Origin: CAYFZO01 sp964347615
GTDB taxonomy: Bacteria > Pseudomonadota > Gammaproteobacteria > Poriferisulfidales > Oxydemutatoraceae
NCBI GenBank assembly: GCA_964347615.1
Contig: CAYFZO010000009.1
Coordinates: 1 to 64,000, forward strand
DNA: 64,000 nucleotides
Direction: 5' to 3'
Below, piece by piece: positions 50,346-59,678 of this stretch. A model generated the notes under the pieces. It made no database searches and had not been told where the DNA came from. It was given only the letters and a program-made list of their open reading frames with translations. The translations under genes were made by a program, and so were the position numbers. Each line of letters opens with the position of its first letter. The first letter of the stretch is position 1.

Positions 50346-50823
50346 GACGTGCCTCCAGGGATTGCCGTTCGCCGTTCGCGCCGAGCCAGCGAATCTCGAC
50401 GTTCATGCCGCTGCCGCGCGGGTCAACGCGCCCGTCGCCCGCAGGCAACAAACCGCGAACCTTGTGCACGTCCAGGCAAACCGCGCGCTCCGCCCAGCGC
50501 CCGAGACGGCACTTCCAATGCGCGAGGTGGAAAGCGGCCAGCTGGTTTCGGCTGCATGCCGATCGGCGACAATCGGCGGCGGCCGGCGGCGTACCGAACG
50601 CGGTTCGATAGCGTTCCAGGGCGTCGAGGTTGGCGGCGGCTTTGCGGGCGATATCGTCGGCGAGCATCACCGCACGGGTCCGGGCAAGCAGTTCGGTCTC
50701 GGTCGCTTCGCGCAAATGTTGCGCGTGCATGAATCCGATCACGCCCGCGGAAGCCAACGCCAACGCCGCCAATACTTCGACCAGACTGTGTCCGGCGACC
50801 GTCGCTTTCAGGAAACCAAGCAT
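50326..50823 (-). CDS. pilV: Minor pilin, PilV-like
   Basis: 165 residues. Prepilin segment GHSLVEVLAALALASAGVIG with Glu5, and PilV-type cysteines downstream. Overlaps both neighbours slightly (pilW 20 bp, fimT 16 bp), pointing to one transcript. Confidence 0.82.
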   Translation of the reverse strand: MLGFLKATVAGHSLVEVLAALALASAGVIGFMHAQHLREATETELLARTRAVMLADDIARKAAANLDALERYRTAFGTPPAAADCRRSACSRNQLAAFHLAHWKCRLGRWAERAVCLDVHKVRGLLPAGDGRVDPRGSGMNVEIRWLGANGERQSLEARHVLPAR

Positions 50824-51350
50824 CCCTCGATCTCCTCGGTTCTTGCAACGCGCAGCCTGCCGGAACGAATGACGAAAACACCGGCGGCGTCGGAAAGGTC
50901 GCGGTCCGCACAGACGACAAACCGCCCACCACCGATGAGTCGCCCGCCGCCGATGCGACCGTCGGCGTCGAAAGTAAGGTGCGAGGTGAACGCGTTGGAA
51001 CGCAGGCTCAGCCGTGAATCGAACGCGCCGCGCACCGCCAGGACGCGCTCGCCTGCGTCGCGCACGCCCTTTGCTCCGCCGTCGGTTTCGGTGAACACGA
51101 TCCAGCCGCGTTCATACCCCGCGGCAGCGCAGGAGACGCCGTCTTCGCTGGGGCAAACCGTCACGGCGTGCCCGCCGCCGATCGCCGCCGAACGTGCGAA
51201 ACGCAGGGTCTTGACCAACGCCGCCAGCGGCTGCGCCAACAGCCGCCGTTCGGACAGCTGTTTGTAGGTGTGCAACGACAACGACAACGCCGCCCCGGCG
51301 AACGCCAGCACGATCAATATCTCGATCAATGTAAAGCCGCTTTTGCGCAT
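50808..51350 (-). CDS. fimT: Minor pilin, FimT/FimU-like (GspH family)
   Basis: 180 residues. Leader MRKSG then FTLIEILIVLAFAGAALSLS, a classic prepilin cleavage site. Downstream it has the GspH/FimT pattern: RFARSAAIGGGHAVTVCPS and GWIVFTETDG. First gene of the minor pilin operon. Confidence 0.86.
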   Translation of the reverse strand: MRKSGFTLIEILIVLAFAGAALSLSLHTYKQLSERRLLAQPLAALVKTLRFARSAAIGGGHAVTVCPSEDGVSCAAAGYERGWIVFTETDGGAKGVRDAGERVLAVRGAFDSRLSLRSNAFTSHLTFDADGRIGGGRLIGGGRFVVCADRDLSDAAGVFVIRSGRLRVARTEEIEGCLVS

Positions 51351-51472
51351 GAGGCGGTTTTACCGCCTTGCGCGTCGCGGCGACGCAGAACCCGACCGAA
51401 CGGCGGGAAAAGGGGAGCGAACGGCTTAAGCGCCGCGCCTTGGGCGTCGGGCCGGAATGTCCGGCCGGACGA

Positions 51473-51553
51473 TCAGTGGTAATTCGCCATGTAGACGGCC
51501 AATGCCGCGATGATGACGCCGACAATGATGGCGGCTATTCTGTAGATGTCCAT
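51473..51553 (-). CDS. Candidate 26-residue membrane peptide
   Basis: MDIYRIAAIIVGVIIAALAV and YMANYH: a short polar start, one hydrophobic helix and a polar end. No strong ribosome-binding site. It lies alone upstream of the pilin operon in the gap 51351-51732, next to a GTCCGGCCGGAC palindrome at about 51460-51471. A real small protein is possible, not proven. Confidence 0.35.
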   Translation of the reverse strand: MDIYRIAAIIVGVIIAALAVYMANYH

Positions 51554-51732
51554 GAATTCTCAGAAAGTTACGTGTTTGCCGACGCCCCGCATCCGTGGAC
51601 CGAAGCCTCCGGGTGCAAGCACGGATAACGGAGAGAATTATATACAATCGTCCCGTCAAGCAAGGGGTATGCTATAACGCTCCCGATTCATTGCCCCTGC
51701 TTGAGGCTTGCTCCGAACACGCAAAGCACCCG

Positions 51733-52350
51733 ATGAAGCGGTTTTTAACTCAAAGGCTTAAGAACGCACCGGCGGCAATCCCCCCAAAAGGGAGAGACGC
51801 AATCCTCTCGCTCGCGCTGGGCGCCGCGTATCTGTTGCTGGCCTCGCCGGCGGCACAGGCGCTTGAATTGATCATCGGTCGGGAGACCGTACCGCCGGGC
51901 GTCAGTTTCGTCTTTGAAGGCACCATCAAGGATGAGGTCACACCCGCCGAACATCATCTCGACGTCGCCCAGACCGACGTGCATATCGAAGCGCTGGTGA
52001 ACTGGAGCACGACCGGCGACTTGCCGGACGGCGCTCCAAGAGGCGGGTTCGTGCCGTATCTTCGAATCAACGCCGTCGTTACCAGCCAAACCACCGGCGA
52101 GTCGGTACACGCAACGCTGCTCCCGCACCTGAACTTGATCGACAGTTTGCACTATGCACGCAACATCGCGCTGCCGTCGGGAATTGCCGATAAATACGAG
52201 GTCGTCTTTCACGTGCACCCGCCGGACAAGTTTGACTTGGCGTTTCACAAGGACTGGGTGAACGCTTACGGTGCGTCGTTGCTGAAACCCGCGTCTTTTC
52301 GCTACCGCGACGTTGATTTCGAAGCCATCGCCAAGGCGACGCGCAACTGA
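51733..52350 (+). CDS. P19/Tp34-family periplasmic metal-binding protein
   Basis: 205 residues. Signal peptide with a long n-region, hydrophobic LALGAAYLLLASPAAQA. The mature part shows the P19 pattern: DVHIEALVNW, GGFVPYLRINAVVT, HLNLIDSLHYARNIALP and YEVVFHVHPP, including the His/Glu residues expected for copper and iron binding. P19-type proteins act in iron uptake, usually beside FTR1-type permeases; no such permease is nearby. Confidence 0.75.
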   Translation: MKRFLTQRLKNAPAAIPPKGRDAILSLALGAAYLLLASPAAQALELIIGRETVPPGVSFVFEGTIKDEVTPAEHHLDVAQTDVHIEALVNWSTTGDLPDGAPRGGFVPYLRINAVVTSQTTGESVHATLLPHLNLIDSLHYARNIALPSGIADKYEVVFHVHPPDKFDLAFHKDWVNAYGASLLKPASFRYRDVDFEAIAKATRN

Positions 52351-52541
52351 CGGGAAGCCAGGCGCCGCCGTCCCGTCAATTTCGCCGCGCCGCTCGGTGC
52401 GCCGCAGCGCCGGACAATCGCAGGCTTGATCCCCCCGTAACGAGCCGGGATACGTAACCGCGTGCTTAAATCGCGCAAAGACGTTAAAATAGGCGATTGT
52501 TGGGTTTTGCATTGACTCTCAGGCTTTTTAAGGGGCCTTTC

Positions 52542-53102
52542 ATGACGCATCATTCGAAAAAGCGACAGTCCGGTGCCCGGGTGCCGCGCATTTTCGCCGT
52601 CCTGCTGGCGGCGACCGTCGTCGGCTGTTCCACCGACTCTCTTAAACGCGAAAAAAATCTTGCGCTTCTGGCCGGCTACGACGCCGCAACCGCAGTGGTG
52701 GTCGCCAGGGCGGAAGGAAGAATCGCGCAAGACAAGCAACGGATTGACGCTTACCTCAAAGCGCTGGGAGCGGAAGATATTACGTTTCCCGAAAAACCCG
52801 TCGGCGAGAACGGCGATGAAACGCCGGCAAATGAGTTCATGAAAAAAACCACGGCGCGTTTGAAACAGATCGACCAGAGCGTCGCCGACGCTTTCATCGT
52901 AGGGTGGCATGGGGTTCTCTACTTATACATGCCCGAAGACCAGCGCCCGGATTTCACCATCCGCGGCCACGCGGAAAAAGCGGGGTTCGAGCCTCTCAGC
53001 ACACACAAAGGCTTGATAAACGACGTCAAGTATCTGGAGTGGATCGTCCATCAGGCGCGGATGAAAAATTACGTTGAGCTGGAAACAAACCCGACCGGCT
53101 GA
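52542..53102 (+). CDS. Predicted lipoprotein of unknown function
   Basis: 186 residues from MTHHSKKRQSG. Lipobox VVGC-S after a hydrophobic stretch IFAVLLAATVVG. The mature part is helical and charged (LKREKNLALLAGYDAATAVV, FMKKTTARLKQIDQSVADAF) with aromatic VGWHGVLYLY. No family recognised. It lies between the P19-like gene and the 3' end of dsrN, convergent with dsrN. Confidence 0.7.
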   Translation: MTHHSKKRQSGARVPRIFAVLLAATVVGCSTDSLKREKNLALLAGYDAATAVVVARAEGRIAQDKQRIDAYLKALGAEDITFPEKPVGENGDETPANEFMKKTTARLKQIDQSVADAFIVGWHGVLYLYMPEDQRPDFTIRGHAEKAGFEPLSTHKGLINDVKYLEWIVHQARMKNYVELETNPTG

Positions 53103-53149
53103 TCATGAGACCGCTCGAGGCGCGGTGCGACGGACGAGGACGGCCGCGA

Positions 53150-54562
53150 TCAGACGCCGCGGGACTCCTTTAGATAACGCCTGAACCTCTCCGGCCAGCC
53201 GCTGTTGACTGCACGCAAGTGCACGAAAGAAGCGAGCAGGTTCTTATGGACGATCCCGTCCTTGCCGTCGCCGATGCCTTCCCCGCGCAACACTTCGTAG
53301 GCGGTCTTCGTCCGCCGAGGCAAGTTCACCAACTTCGCGTAATGAAATTCATGGGCGGCGTGAGTCGTGCCCGCGCCGGAGAGCGACGGCCACGGCATCT
53401 CAGGGCGTTCGGCGACGCGGGCGTAGCCTCTGCCGCAAGGACGCTCGCAGACGACGGTGTCGGCCTGAATGACCCCCGCCATCTCGTGACGGCGACCTCG
53501 CCACTCGATGCCGCGGGTCAGGTACATCAGGCCGCCGCATTCGGCGTAGGCCGGCAAGCCTTTCTCGATTGCGTCCCTGACCGCGTTGCGCAGGGAGACG
53601 TTGGCTTCCAGCGCCGCGGCGTGGGTCTCGGGAAAACCGCCACCGATGAACAACGCATCAACGTCGGGAAGCGCGTCGGCACGCAACGAATCGATAAAAA
53701 CCAGCTCAAACCCGGCGTGTTCAAGCGACTCAAGGTCGTCGGGGTAGTAAAAGGAAAAGGCCGAGTCGAAAAAAACACCGAGCGCGGCCTTCTTGCCCAA
53801 GCCGTCGGCAGGCGGGGCGGACGGCTCGGCGCCGGAGGATTTCACGCCGCCCGCCGTTTGCGCAATCGCCAGAATCGCTTCGACGTCGACGTAGTCCCGA
53901 ACGGCTTGGCTCATGAGCTCGATACGTTTTCCGGCCTCCCTGTGTTCGCTGCCGGGAATCAAGCCGAGATGACGTTCGGGCAGTGCCATGCGTTCGTCGC
54001 GCATTATGCAGCCGACGACGGGAACGGGCGTGTAACGCTGAACCGCGACCCGAAGCTTGTCGGCGTGACGTTGTCCGCCGACTTTGTTGAGCACCACGCC
54101 GGCGATGCGCAGCTGCGGGGCGAAGTCGAGATAGCCGCGCAGCAAGGGAGCGATGCCGCGAGTCATGCCTTCGCAATCGATAATCAGGACGACGGGGGCG
54201 GCAAGAACCTTGGCGAGGGCGGCGTTGCTGTCGACGCCGTCGGGAGACACGCCGTCGTAAAGACCTTTATTGGCTTCGACGACGGCGACGCCGGCGGACG
54301 TCGTCGCCCGCCCGGTGCTCTTGGCGATGAACAGGTTCGCGATGCCGTCCGGGGGCTGGGTGTTGAAGTCGAGGTTGTAGCAGCGGTTTCGAGCGGCGGC
54401 GGCGAGCCACTGAGGGTCTATGTAGTCGGGGCCTTTCTTGAACGGACGGACGTCGTATCCGAGCCGCGCGAATTCGGCGCACAGCCCCGCGGCGAACACC
54501 GTCTTGCCCGACGATTTGTGCGCCGCACCAATCAGCAGGCGTGCAACGCGCGTCTCATCCAT
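53150..54562 (-). CDS. dsrN: DsrN, siroamide-forming glutamine-dependent amidotransferase (CbiA/CobB family)
   Basis: 470 residues. N-terminal ATP-binding LLIGAAHKSSGKTVFAAG; C-terminal class I glutaminase with the Cys in YAECGGLMYLTRG and a His in THAAHEFHYAK. In reverse dsr operons this family amidates sirohaem to siroamide for DsrAB. Position after dsrP confirms dsrN over a cobalamin role. dsrR and dsrS, which follow in Allochromatium, are absent. Confidence 0.92.
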   Translation of the reverse strand: MDETRVARLLIGAAHKSSGKTVFAAGLCAEFARLGYDVRPFKKGPDYIDPQWLAAAARNRCYNLDFNTQPPDGIANLFIAKSTGRATTSAGVAVVEANKGLYDGVSPDGVDSNAALAKVLAAPVVLIIDCEGMTRGIAPLLRGYLDFAPQLRIAGVVLNKVGGQRHADKLRVAVQRYTPVPVVGCIMRDERMALPERHLGLIPGSEHREAGKRIELMSQAVRDYVDVEAILAIAQTAGGVKSSGAEPSAPPADGLGKKAALGVFFDSAFSFYYPDDLESLEHAGFELVFIDSLRADALPDVDALFIGGGFPETHAAALEANVSLRNAVRDAIEKGLPAYAECGGLMYLTRGIEWRGRRHEMAGVIQADTVVCERPCGRGYARVAERPEMPWPSLSGAGTTHAAHEFHYAKLVNLPRRTKTAYEVLRGEGIGDGKDGIVHKNLLASFVHLRAVNSGWPERFRRYLKESRGV

Positions 54563-54574
54563 GTTGTCGGCGCG

Positions 54575-55780
54575 TCAATCCGATTGCAGGTCGAACTGCG
54601 AATCTCCCAAGTCGGCGGGCAGGAAATCGAGCACCGCGAGCATCAGCACCAACACCGCGAGCGACAGGCCGACGCCGCCGACGCCGAGCAAGATCTCGGG
54701 CAGACTCGGCGTGTAGGAGGCAACGACGCCGTCGAAGAACGAGCTGCTCTCCTCCATGCCGGGGAACATCACCAGCGGATAGGCTTGCCCGCCGATGATA
54801 ATCACGTAGAGCTGCACGAACGCGCCCGCAAGTACCAGCGCACAGCCGGTTGCAACCGCCCAGCGGCGGCGGCTGAACTGCGGAGCGTAAAACAACGCGA
54901 GCGGCACGAGGCTGCCGAATCCGATCTGTCCGACCCAAAACAGCCAAGTGTAGATGCCGCCGTCGCGCAGGATGAACGCGACAATTCCATGATGTTCGGT
55001 CGCGTACAGGTTGGTCAGAAAATACACGACGACAAAGTACAGCACGACGGCGACAAACACCCCGAGCAGGTTCTTCATCCTGAAGAGGATGTAGTCGCCG
55101 ACGGCGACTTCGGCAAAACGCGCGACGGTCACCAACACCAGAATAAACGTCGCGAGACCGAACGAGAACGACATGGCGATGAACAACGGGGCCATCACCG
55201 CGGCGTCATACGCTTGGCGCGCAATCAAAAACCCGAATATCGCGCCGGTGCCGGTGGTCAGCGTCAATCTCCACAGCAACGCGGCCAGCCCGCCGGCGCG
55301 GCTGTAAGGCGCCATGCGCCGCTCGAACATGGTCCACAGATAAACGGCCACAACCAGAAAGAAGCCGGTGTACAGGAAAATGTTCCACGCGAAGATCGAC
55401 TTGAAATTGTAGTAGGTCATCGCGACGATCAAGCGATCCGGCCGACCGAGGTCGAGCACCAGCACCGCGAGGCCGCCGACGAGAAACGCAATCGACACCA
55501 GGCCCGACAAACGCGCGAGCGGCTTGTAGTGAGCCTGCCCGAACACCGACGCGACCGAGGCGACGTTCAGCGCGCCCGAGGCGACGAGAATCATGAAGAT
55601 TGCGAACACGTGCGGCGTCCCCCAAACAATCTGATTGCTCATGCCGGTGACGTAATGCCCTTCGTGCTCGACGTGGTAGGCGGCGCCGGCGCCGACCGCG
55701 GCGAGCAACGCAAATACACCGAGAATCAGATAATAGCCGGCGCCGTCGGCGGCCAGCGCGGCGTAGCGCATCGGTTTCAC
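54575..55780 (-). CDS. dsrP: DsrP, membrane quinone-interacting subunit (NrfD family)
   Basis: 401 residues from a GTG at 55780; CTGAGG upstream fits this start better than the ATG at 55771. About ten membrane helices with the NrfD/PsrC pattern (GRPDRLIVAMTYYNFKSIFA, GDYILFRMKNLLGV). Transfers electrons between quinone and DsrO/DsrJ in the DsrMKJOP complex. Confidence 0.93.
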   Translation of the reverse strand: MKPMRYAALAADGAGYYLILGVFALLAAVGAGAAYHVEHEGHYVTGMSNQIVWGTPHVFAIFMILVASGALNVASVASVFGQAHYKPLARLSGLVSIAFLVGGLAVLVLDLGRPDRLIVAMTYYNFKSIFAWNIFLYTGFFLVVAVYLWTMFERRMAPYSRAGGLAALLWRLTLTTGTGAIFGFLIARQAYDAAVMAPLFIAMSFSFGLATFILVLVTVARFAEVAVGDYILFRMKNLLGVFVAVVLYFVVVYFLTNLYATEHHGIVAFILRDGGIYTWLFWVGQIGFGSLVPLALFYAPQFSRRRWAVATGCALVLAGAFVQLYVIIIGGQAYPLVMFPGMEESSSFFDGVVASYTPSLPEILLGVGGVGLSLAVLVLMLAVLDFLPADLGDSQFDLQSD

Positions 55781-55791
55781 GCGCCGCAGCC

Positions 55792-56538
55792 TCAGATCCC
55801 CTGGTAGCGCACGCCGGTGTTGAGACCGAGGTCGGCGCGAATCTGTGCGCCGCCGTACTCCGAAAGGCGCTTTGAAATCTCGCTGTAGGGGTTGTTCAAA
55901 TCGCCGAATATCAACGCGTGATGGCCTTCCTTTTCGCAGGCTTCGGCGCAGGCGGTCGTGCCGTCGCCCCGGTCCACCTTGTGTACGCACAAGGTGCAAC
56001 TTTCGACCGTGCCCTTGCCGCGCGGGGCGTGCGGCAGAGGTTCTTCGACCGCTTCATGGATGAACGAACGAGCCTTGTAGGGGCAGGCCATCATGCAGTA
56101 GCGGCAGCCGATGCACGTGTGCTTATCCACCAGCACGATGCCGTCGGCGCGGCGGAACGAAGCGCCGGTCGGGCACACGTCAACGCACGGCGGGGTCTCG
56201 CAATGCTGGCACATGACGGGAAACGATTTCTTGTGGTCGGTCGTCCTGTCCCGGATCGTAATCTTGCGAATCCACTGCGCGTCGGTCGCGGGCCGATCAT
56301 GACCGGTCAGGCCGTGCTCTTCATTGCACGCGGTCACGCAAGCGGTGCAGCCGTCGGCACAGCGGTTCGTGTCCACCAGCATCCCCCAGCGCACCTCGCC
56401 GCTTACCGGTTCGTCGAGGGGGCGCGGGTTTGCCCGGCCGACCGAGTACAGCAAAACCCCGGGGGCAATCGTAAGGCCGGCGGTGGCGGCGGCGCCCTTA
56501 AAGAAGTCCCGGCGGGATATGTTCGTCTCATCGCTCAT
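55792..56538 (-). CDS. dsrO: DsrO, periplasmic ferredoxin-like subunit
   Basis: 248 residues. Tat signal SRRDFFKGAAATAGLTIAPG. Several [4Fe-4S] clusters: CADGCTACVTACNEEHG, CQHCETPPCVDVCPTGA, CIGCRYCMMACPYKA and the later CTLCVHKV region. It sits on the outer face of the membrane with DsrP and DsrJ. Confidence 0.95.
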   Translation of the reverse strand: MSDETNISRRDFFKGAAATAGLTIAPGVLLYSVGRANPRPLDEPVSGEVRWGMLVDTNRCADGCTACVTACNEEHGLTGHDRPATDAQWIRKITIRDRTTDHKKSFPVMCQHCETPPCVDVCPTGASFRRADGIVLVDKHTCIGCRYCMMACPYKARSFIHEAVEEPLPHAPRGKGTVESCTLCVHKVDRGDGTTACAEACEKEGHHALIFGDLNNPYSEISKRLSEYGGAQIRADLGLNTGVRYQGI

Positions 56539-56542
56539 CGGT

Positions 56543-56977
56543 CTACGGCAGCTGCTTTACGATTTTATCAATTGTCCGCGAGGTGTACGCTTCCGCCGGA
56601 CGATCGGCGTGACATTGAAAGCAGTCCATCTTCACGCTGCTGAACCGATGGCAGCTCTCGCAGAAGTGGTCGGCGTCGGTATGGCGCGGGTAGCCGCCGT
56701 CGGAACGCGGCTGCACGTGACAGCCGATGCAGTTGACCAAGCGGTGTTTTTCGGTGCGGATGCCGTCGTGGACGGTGAGGTCGCGCTGGTCGAGCAGAAA
56801 CTGCATGTGGCGCCGGCGCATGACCTCGGTCGGCTCGACGCATCGGTCTCCCTTGGCGGCGGGAATCTCGGGCAACAGGCGGTCGCCGGCCTGTACGGGC
56901 GAGAACGCGACGACGCCGACGCAAGCGAGCGCCAACGTGAAAGCAATTAACAGGGCCGCGGCCGAAGAGGAACGCAT
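56543..56977 (-). CDS. dsrJ: DsrJ, triheme cytochrome c
   Basis: 144 residues. N-terminal signal anchor (AAALLIAFTLALACVGVVAF). Three CXXCH sites: CIGCH, CESCH, CFQCH. In the family one haem has unusual His/Cys ligation. Redox partner facing the periplasm; 4 bp before dsrO. Confidence 0.95.
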   Translation of the reverse strand: MRSSSAAALLIAFTLALACVGVVAFSPVQAGDRLLPEIPAAKGDRCVEPTEVMRRRHMQFLLDQRDLTVHDGIRTEKHRLVNCIGCHVQPRSDGGYPRHTDADHFCESCHRFSSVKMDCFQCHADRPAEAYTSRTIDKIVKQLP

Positions 56978-56997
56978 CGCCGGGGATTGATACGAAA

Positions 56998-58992
56998 TCA
57001 GTGGTCGCCGAGCGCCATGTCAATATAGCCGGTCGGGCATACGTCGGCGCAGATATGGCAACCGATACATTTGTCGTAGTGGGTGTCCACGTAGCGCCCA
57101 AGCGTTTGCTTGGACTTGTCCACTCGATACACCGCGTCCTGCGGGCAAAACACGACGCAGTTGTCGCACTCGAAGCACATGCCGCAGCTCATGCACCGGC
57201 CGGATTCCTCGACCGCCTGCTCCTCGGTCAGTCCGACCACGCGCTCCTCGAAGTGTCCGAGCACGCTTTGTTCATTGGGGCCGCATTCCCGGCGGTGCAC
57301 GCGCGGCGTGTAATTGAAGTGCGCAAGAAACAAGTGGTCGTGGTCGACAATTTCCTGCGCCGCACGGTTCTCGTAGTTGTGCACCGAGTAGTCGGCGTCG
57401 CAAGTGCCGCGCAGATCCTGTTCGGTCGGGTCGAAATCCTCGGGGGCAAGGTCGCTCTCTCGGAGCTTGTCGAGCAGGTTGAAATGATGCACGTCGACTT
57501 TCGGACGCTTGCTGAGCTCGACGTCGCGCAGATAGCCGTCGATCGTGTTCGCCGCGATCGAACCCTGCCCGATCGCGGTGGTGAGCAGGTGAGGGCGGAT
57601 AATGTCGCCGGCGGCGAAATGGCCTTTCCTGTCGGGCAGCGCGTACAGCTTGTCCACGTCCATCAGGCCGCGACCGTTGTCGAATTCCTCGAGGCCTTGC
57701 AAGTCGCCTCCCTGCCCGATTGCGGAAACGATCAGGTCGCATTCGACCTCGAACTCGGTGCCTTCTATCGGAACCGGCCGGTTGTCCTTGAGTTCGCATT
57801 TCGCCATCTTCAGCGCGCGCGCGCGACCGTCTTCCCTGAGCATCACCTCCACCGGCATCACGCCGTCCAGCACGCTCACGCCTTCCTTCAGCGCGTCCTC
57901 GACTTCGTGCTCGCTCGCGGTCATTTCCCTGCGCGGGAACAGCGACGTCAACGTCACCTCGGCGCCTTCCCGTGCCGCGGCGAACGCCGCGTCATGCGCG
58001 ACGTAGCCGCCGATGACGTACTCGGGACGTTCCTTCTCGACGATTTTCTTGATCTTGCCGAGACGCCTTGCAACCGATACGACGTCTATCGAGGTGTCGC
58101 CGCCGCCGACGCAAATCACGCGATCGGCGGTAACCTGCAGGCGGCCTTCGTTGAACGCTTCGAGAAACTTCACGCCCGAAACACAATTGGCCGCGTCGCC
58201 CCCGGGCACCGGCAACGCGCGTCCGGTCTGACAGCCCACGCACCATAAGATCGCGTCGAACTCTTTCTCGAGCGCCTCCACCGACACGTCGCTCCCGACG
58301 CGGACGGACATGCGCGTTTCGACGCCGCCCAAGTCTAGAATCCTCTGAATCTCATGGTCGAGCAATTGCCGCGGAGTGCGGTAGCCCGGAATGCCGTAGC
58401 GCATCATCCCGCCGAGCTCCTCGTGCTCTTCAAAAATCGTGCTGCCGTACCCTCGGCGCCGCAGGTGATACGCCGCCGACAACCCTGCCGGCCCGCCGCC
58501 GACGATCGCAACCTTCTTGTCGCCGAGCTCGGCGTCGCATTCGAGCTTGAAATCCCGTTTGATCGCGGTGTCGCCGATATACTGCTCGACCGCGTTGATC
58601 CCGACGTAATCCTCGACGTGGTTGCGGTTGCAGCCCTGCTGACACGGTGCCGGGCACACGCGCCCCATCATCGCCGGAAACGGATTCGCCGCGGTCGAGC
58701 GGTGGAACGCGTACTCGGGCATCTCAACGCCTTCGGGCGGCTTCTCGATGCCGCGCACGATCTGCAACCAGCCGCGGACGTCTTCACCCGACGGGCAGCT
58801 GCCCTGGCACGGCGGGGTGCGGTGCACGTAGGTCGGGCACTTGTGCGAGTGGTCGGCGGAAAAGATCTGCTCCGTGTAGCTGGCCCACTTGTTGTCGCCG
58901 TCCTGAAACCGCCGGAAGGTCAGTTTCTGCTCGGTAGCAGGTTGCGCGTCTTCGGCCGCCACCCCGGAGGCTACGCCATCTGGTGTATTCAT
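56998..58992 (-). CDS. dsrL: DsrL, iron-sulfur flavoprotein NAD(P)H:acceptor oxidoreductase
   Basis: 664 residues. N-terminal Fe-S region (CQGSCPSGEDVRG, CPAPCQQGCNRN), FAD motif VAIVGGGPAGLSAAYHLRR, NAD(P) motif ICVGGGDTSIDVV and a C-terminal two-cluster ferredoxin domain (CMSCGMCFECDNC, CIGCHICADVCPTG). Takes electrons from reverse DsrAB in sulfur oxidisers, which supports oxidative direction. Its upstream neighbour is now an envelope gene rather than dsrK. Confidence 0.96.
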   Translation of the reverse strand: MNTPDGVASGVAAEDAQPATEQKLTFRRFQDGDNKWASYTEQIFSADHSHKCPTYVHRTPPCQGSCPSGEDVRGWLQIVRGIEKPPEGVEMPEYAFHRSTAANPFPAMMGRVCPAPCQQGCNRNHVEDYVGINAVEQYIGDTAIKRDFKLECDAELGDKKVAIVGGGPAGLSAAYHLRRRGYGSTIFEEHEELGGMMRYGIPGYRTPRQLLDHEIQRILDLGGVETRMSVRVGSDVSVEALEKEFDAILWCVGCQTGRALPVPGGDAANCVSGVKFLEAFNEGRLQVTADRVICVGGGDTSIDVVSVARRLGKIKKIVEKERPEYVIGGYVAHDAAFAAAREGAEVTLTSLFPRREMTASEHEVEDALKEGVSVLDGVMPVEVMLREDGRARALKMAKCELKDNRPVPIEGTEFEVECDLIVSAIGQGGDLQGLEEFDNGRGLMDVDKLYALPDRKGHFAAGDIIRPHLLTTAIGQGSIAANTIDGYLRDVELSKRPKVDVHHFNLLDKLRESDLAPEDFDPTEQDLRGTCDADYSVHNYENRAAQEIVDHDHLFLAHFNYTPRVHRRECGPNEQSVLGHFEERVVGLTEEQAVEESGRCMSCGMCFECDNCVVFCPQDAVYRVDKSKQTLGRYVDTHYDKCIGCHICADVCPTGYIDMALGDH

Positions 58993-59112
58993 GCTGTCAT
59001 CTCTTTGCTGGTTTACAAACGGCTTATTCTAGAGGAACGCCAAGCGAGGCCATAATAGCCCTTACTATATATGCGGGAACGTGAACTATAGAAAATAATA
59101 GCCCGCCCTCGC

Positions 59113-59670
59113 TTATATTCCTTTAAGCATGGTCAAATCATCGGACCATTGCCCTTTCAGCTCGCCGTCGGCGGTGAATATTTTCAGCTGCAAAGTGAAA
59201 TGAACTAGCTTCTCTCCACCCTTACCATATTGCTGTGTCGAGGTCAATTCACTCCTTATCGCATAATCAAACTCTTTTGCCGATTTATTCATCACGCGAA
59301 TGACGCCGGAGCCGAAGAGAATTTCCTGTATCCTGTCATGAAGGTCCTCCATGCGGATTCCTTCATCGTCGGTATTGTTGACGGGAGGCTCGGTAATCAC
59401 TCTTGGGCGTTTATCTCCCCAATTTTGTACAAGCTCATGAACCAGCATTTTGTTGGTCACAGTTCCGGCCAAAGCTACATAATCGGTCATGGTGAGCTTG
59501 GTTTGAAAGTGCTTGCGAGCTTTGGGGTCAATCAGTGTGACGTCTTCTCCGCCGCTGACTCCGCCGCTGACTCCGCCTGTGCTCACCTTGCAACCGCTTA
59601 TGCTCCCGGAAGCAATGATCGCGATTGACAGTGACAAGGCAGTTAAAAAAAATGAGTGTGGCAGTTTCAT
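59113..59670 (-). CDS. LpoB-like lipoprotein
   Basis: 185 residues. Signal with lipobox SISGC. The mature domain shows the LpoB pattern: TMTDYVALAGTVTNKMLVHE, DEGIRMEDLHDRIQEILFGS, GVIRVMNKSA. LpoB activates the peptidoglycan synthase PBP1B from the outer membrane. A short GGVSGGVSGGED linker follows the lipidated Cys. Paired with the YcfL-like gene as in enterobacteria. Codon use looks AT-richer than the dsr genes. Confidence 0.75.
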   Translation of the reverse strand: MKLPHSFFLTALSLSIAIIASGSISGCKVSTGGVSGGVSGGEDVTLIDPKARKHFQTKLTMTDYVALAGTVTNKMLVHELVQNWGDKRPRVITEPPVNNTDDEGIRMEDLHDRIQEILFGSGVIRVMNKSAKEFDYAIRSELTSTQQYGKGGEKLVHFTLQLKIFTADGELKGQWSDDLTMLKGI

Positions 59671-59678
59671 ACAATCTC

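Noticed and set aside
53219..55807. An 862-codon plus-strand open frame across dsrN and dsrP
   Set aside because: It spans two well-supported genes and their gap on the other strand; no motif, low-complexity Q/H/R-rich composition.
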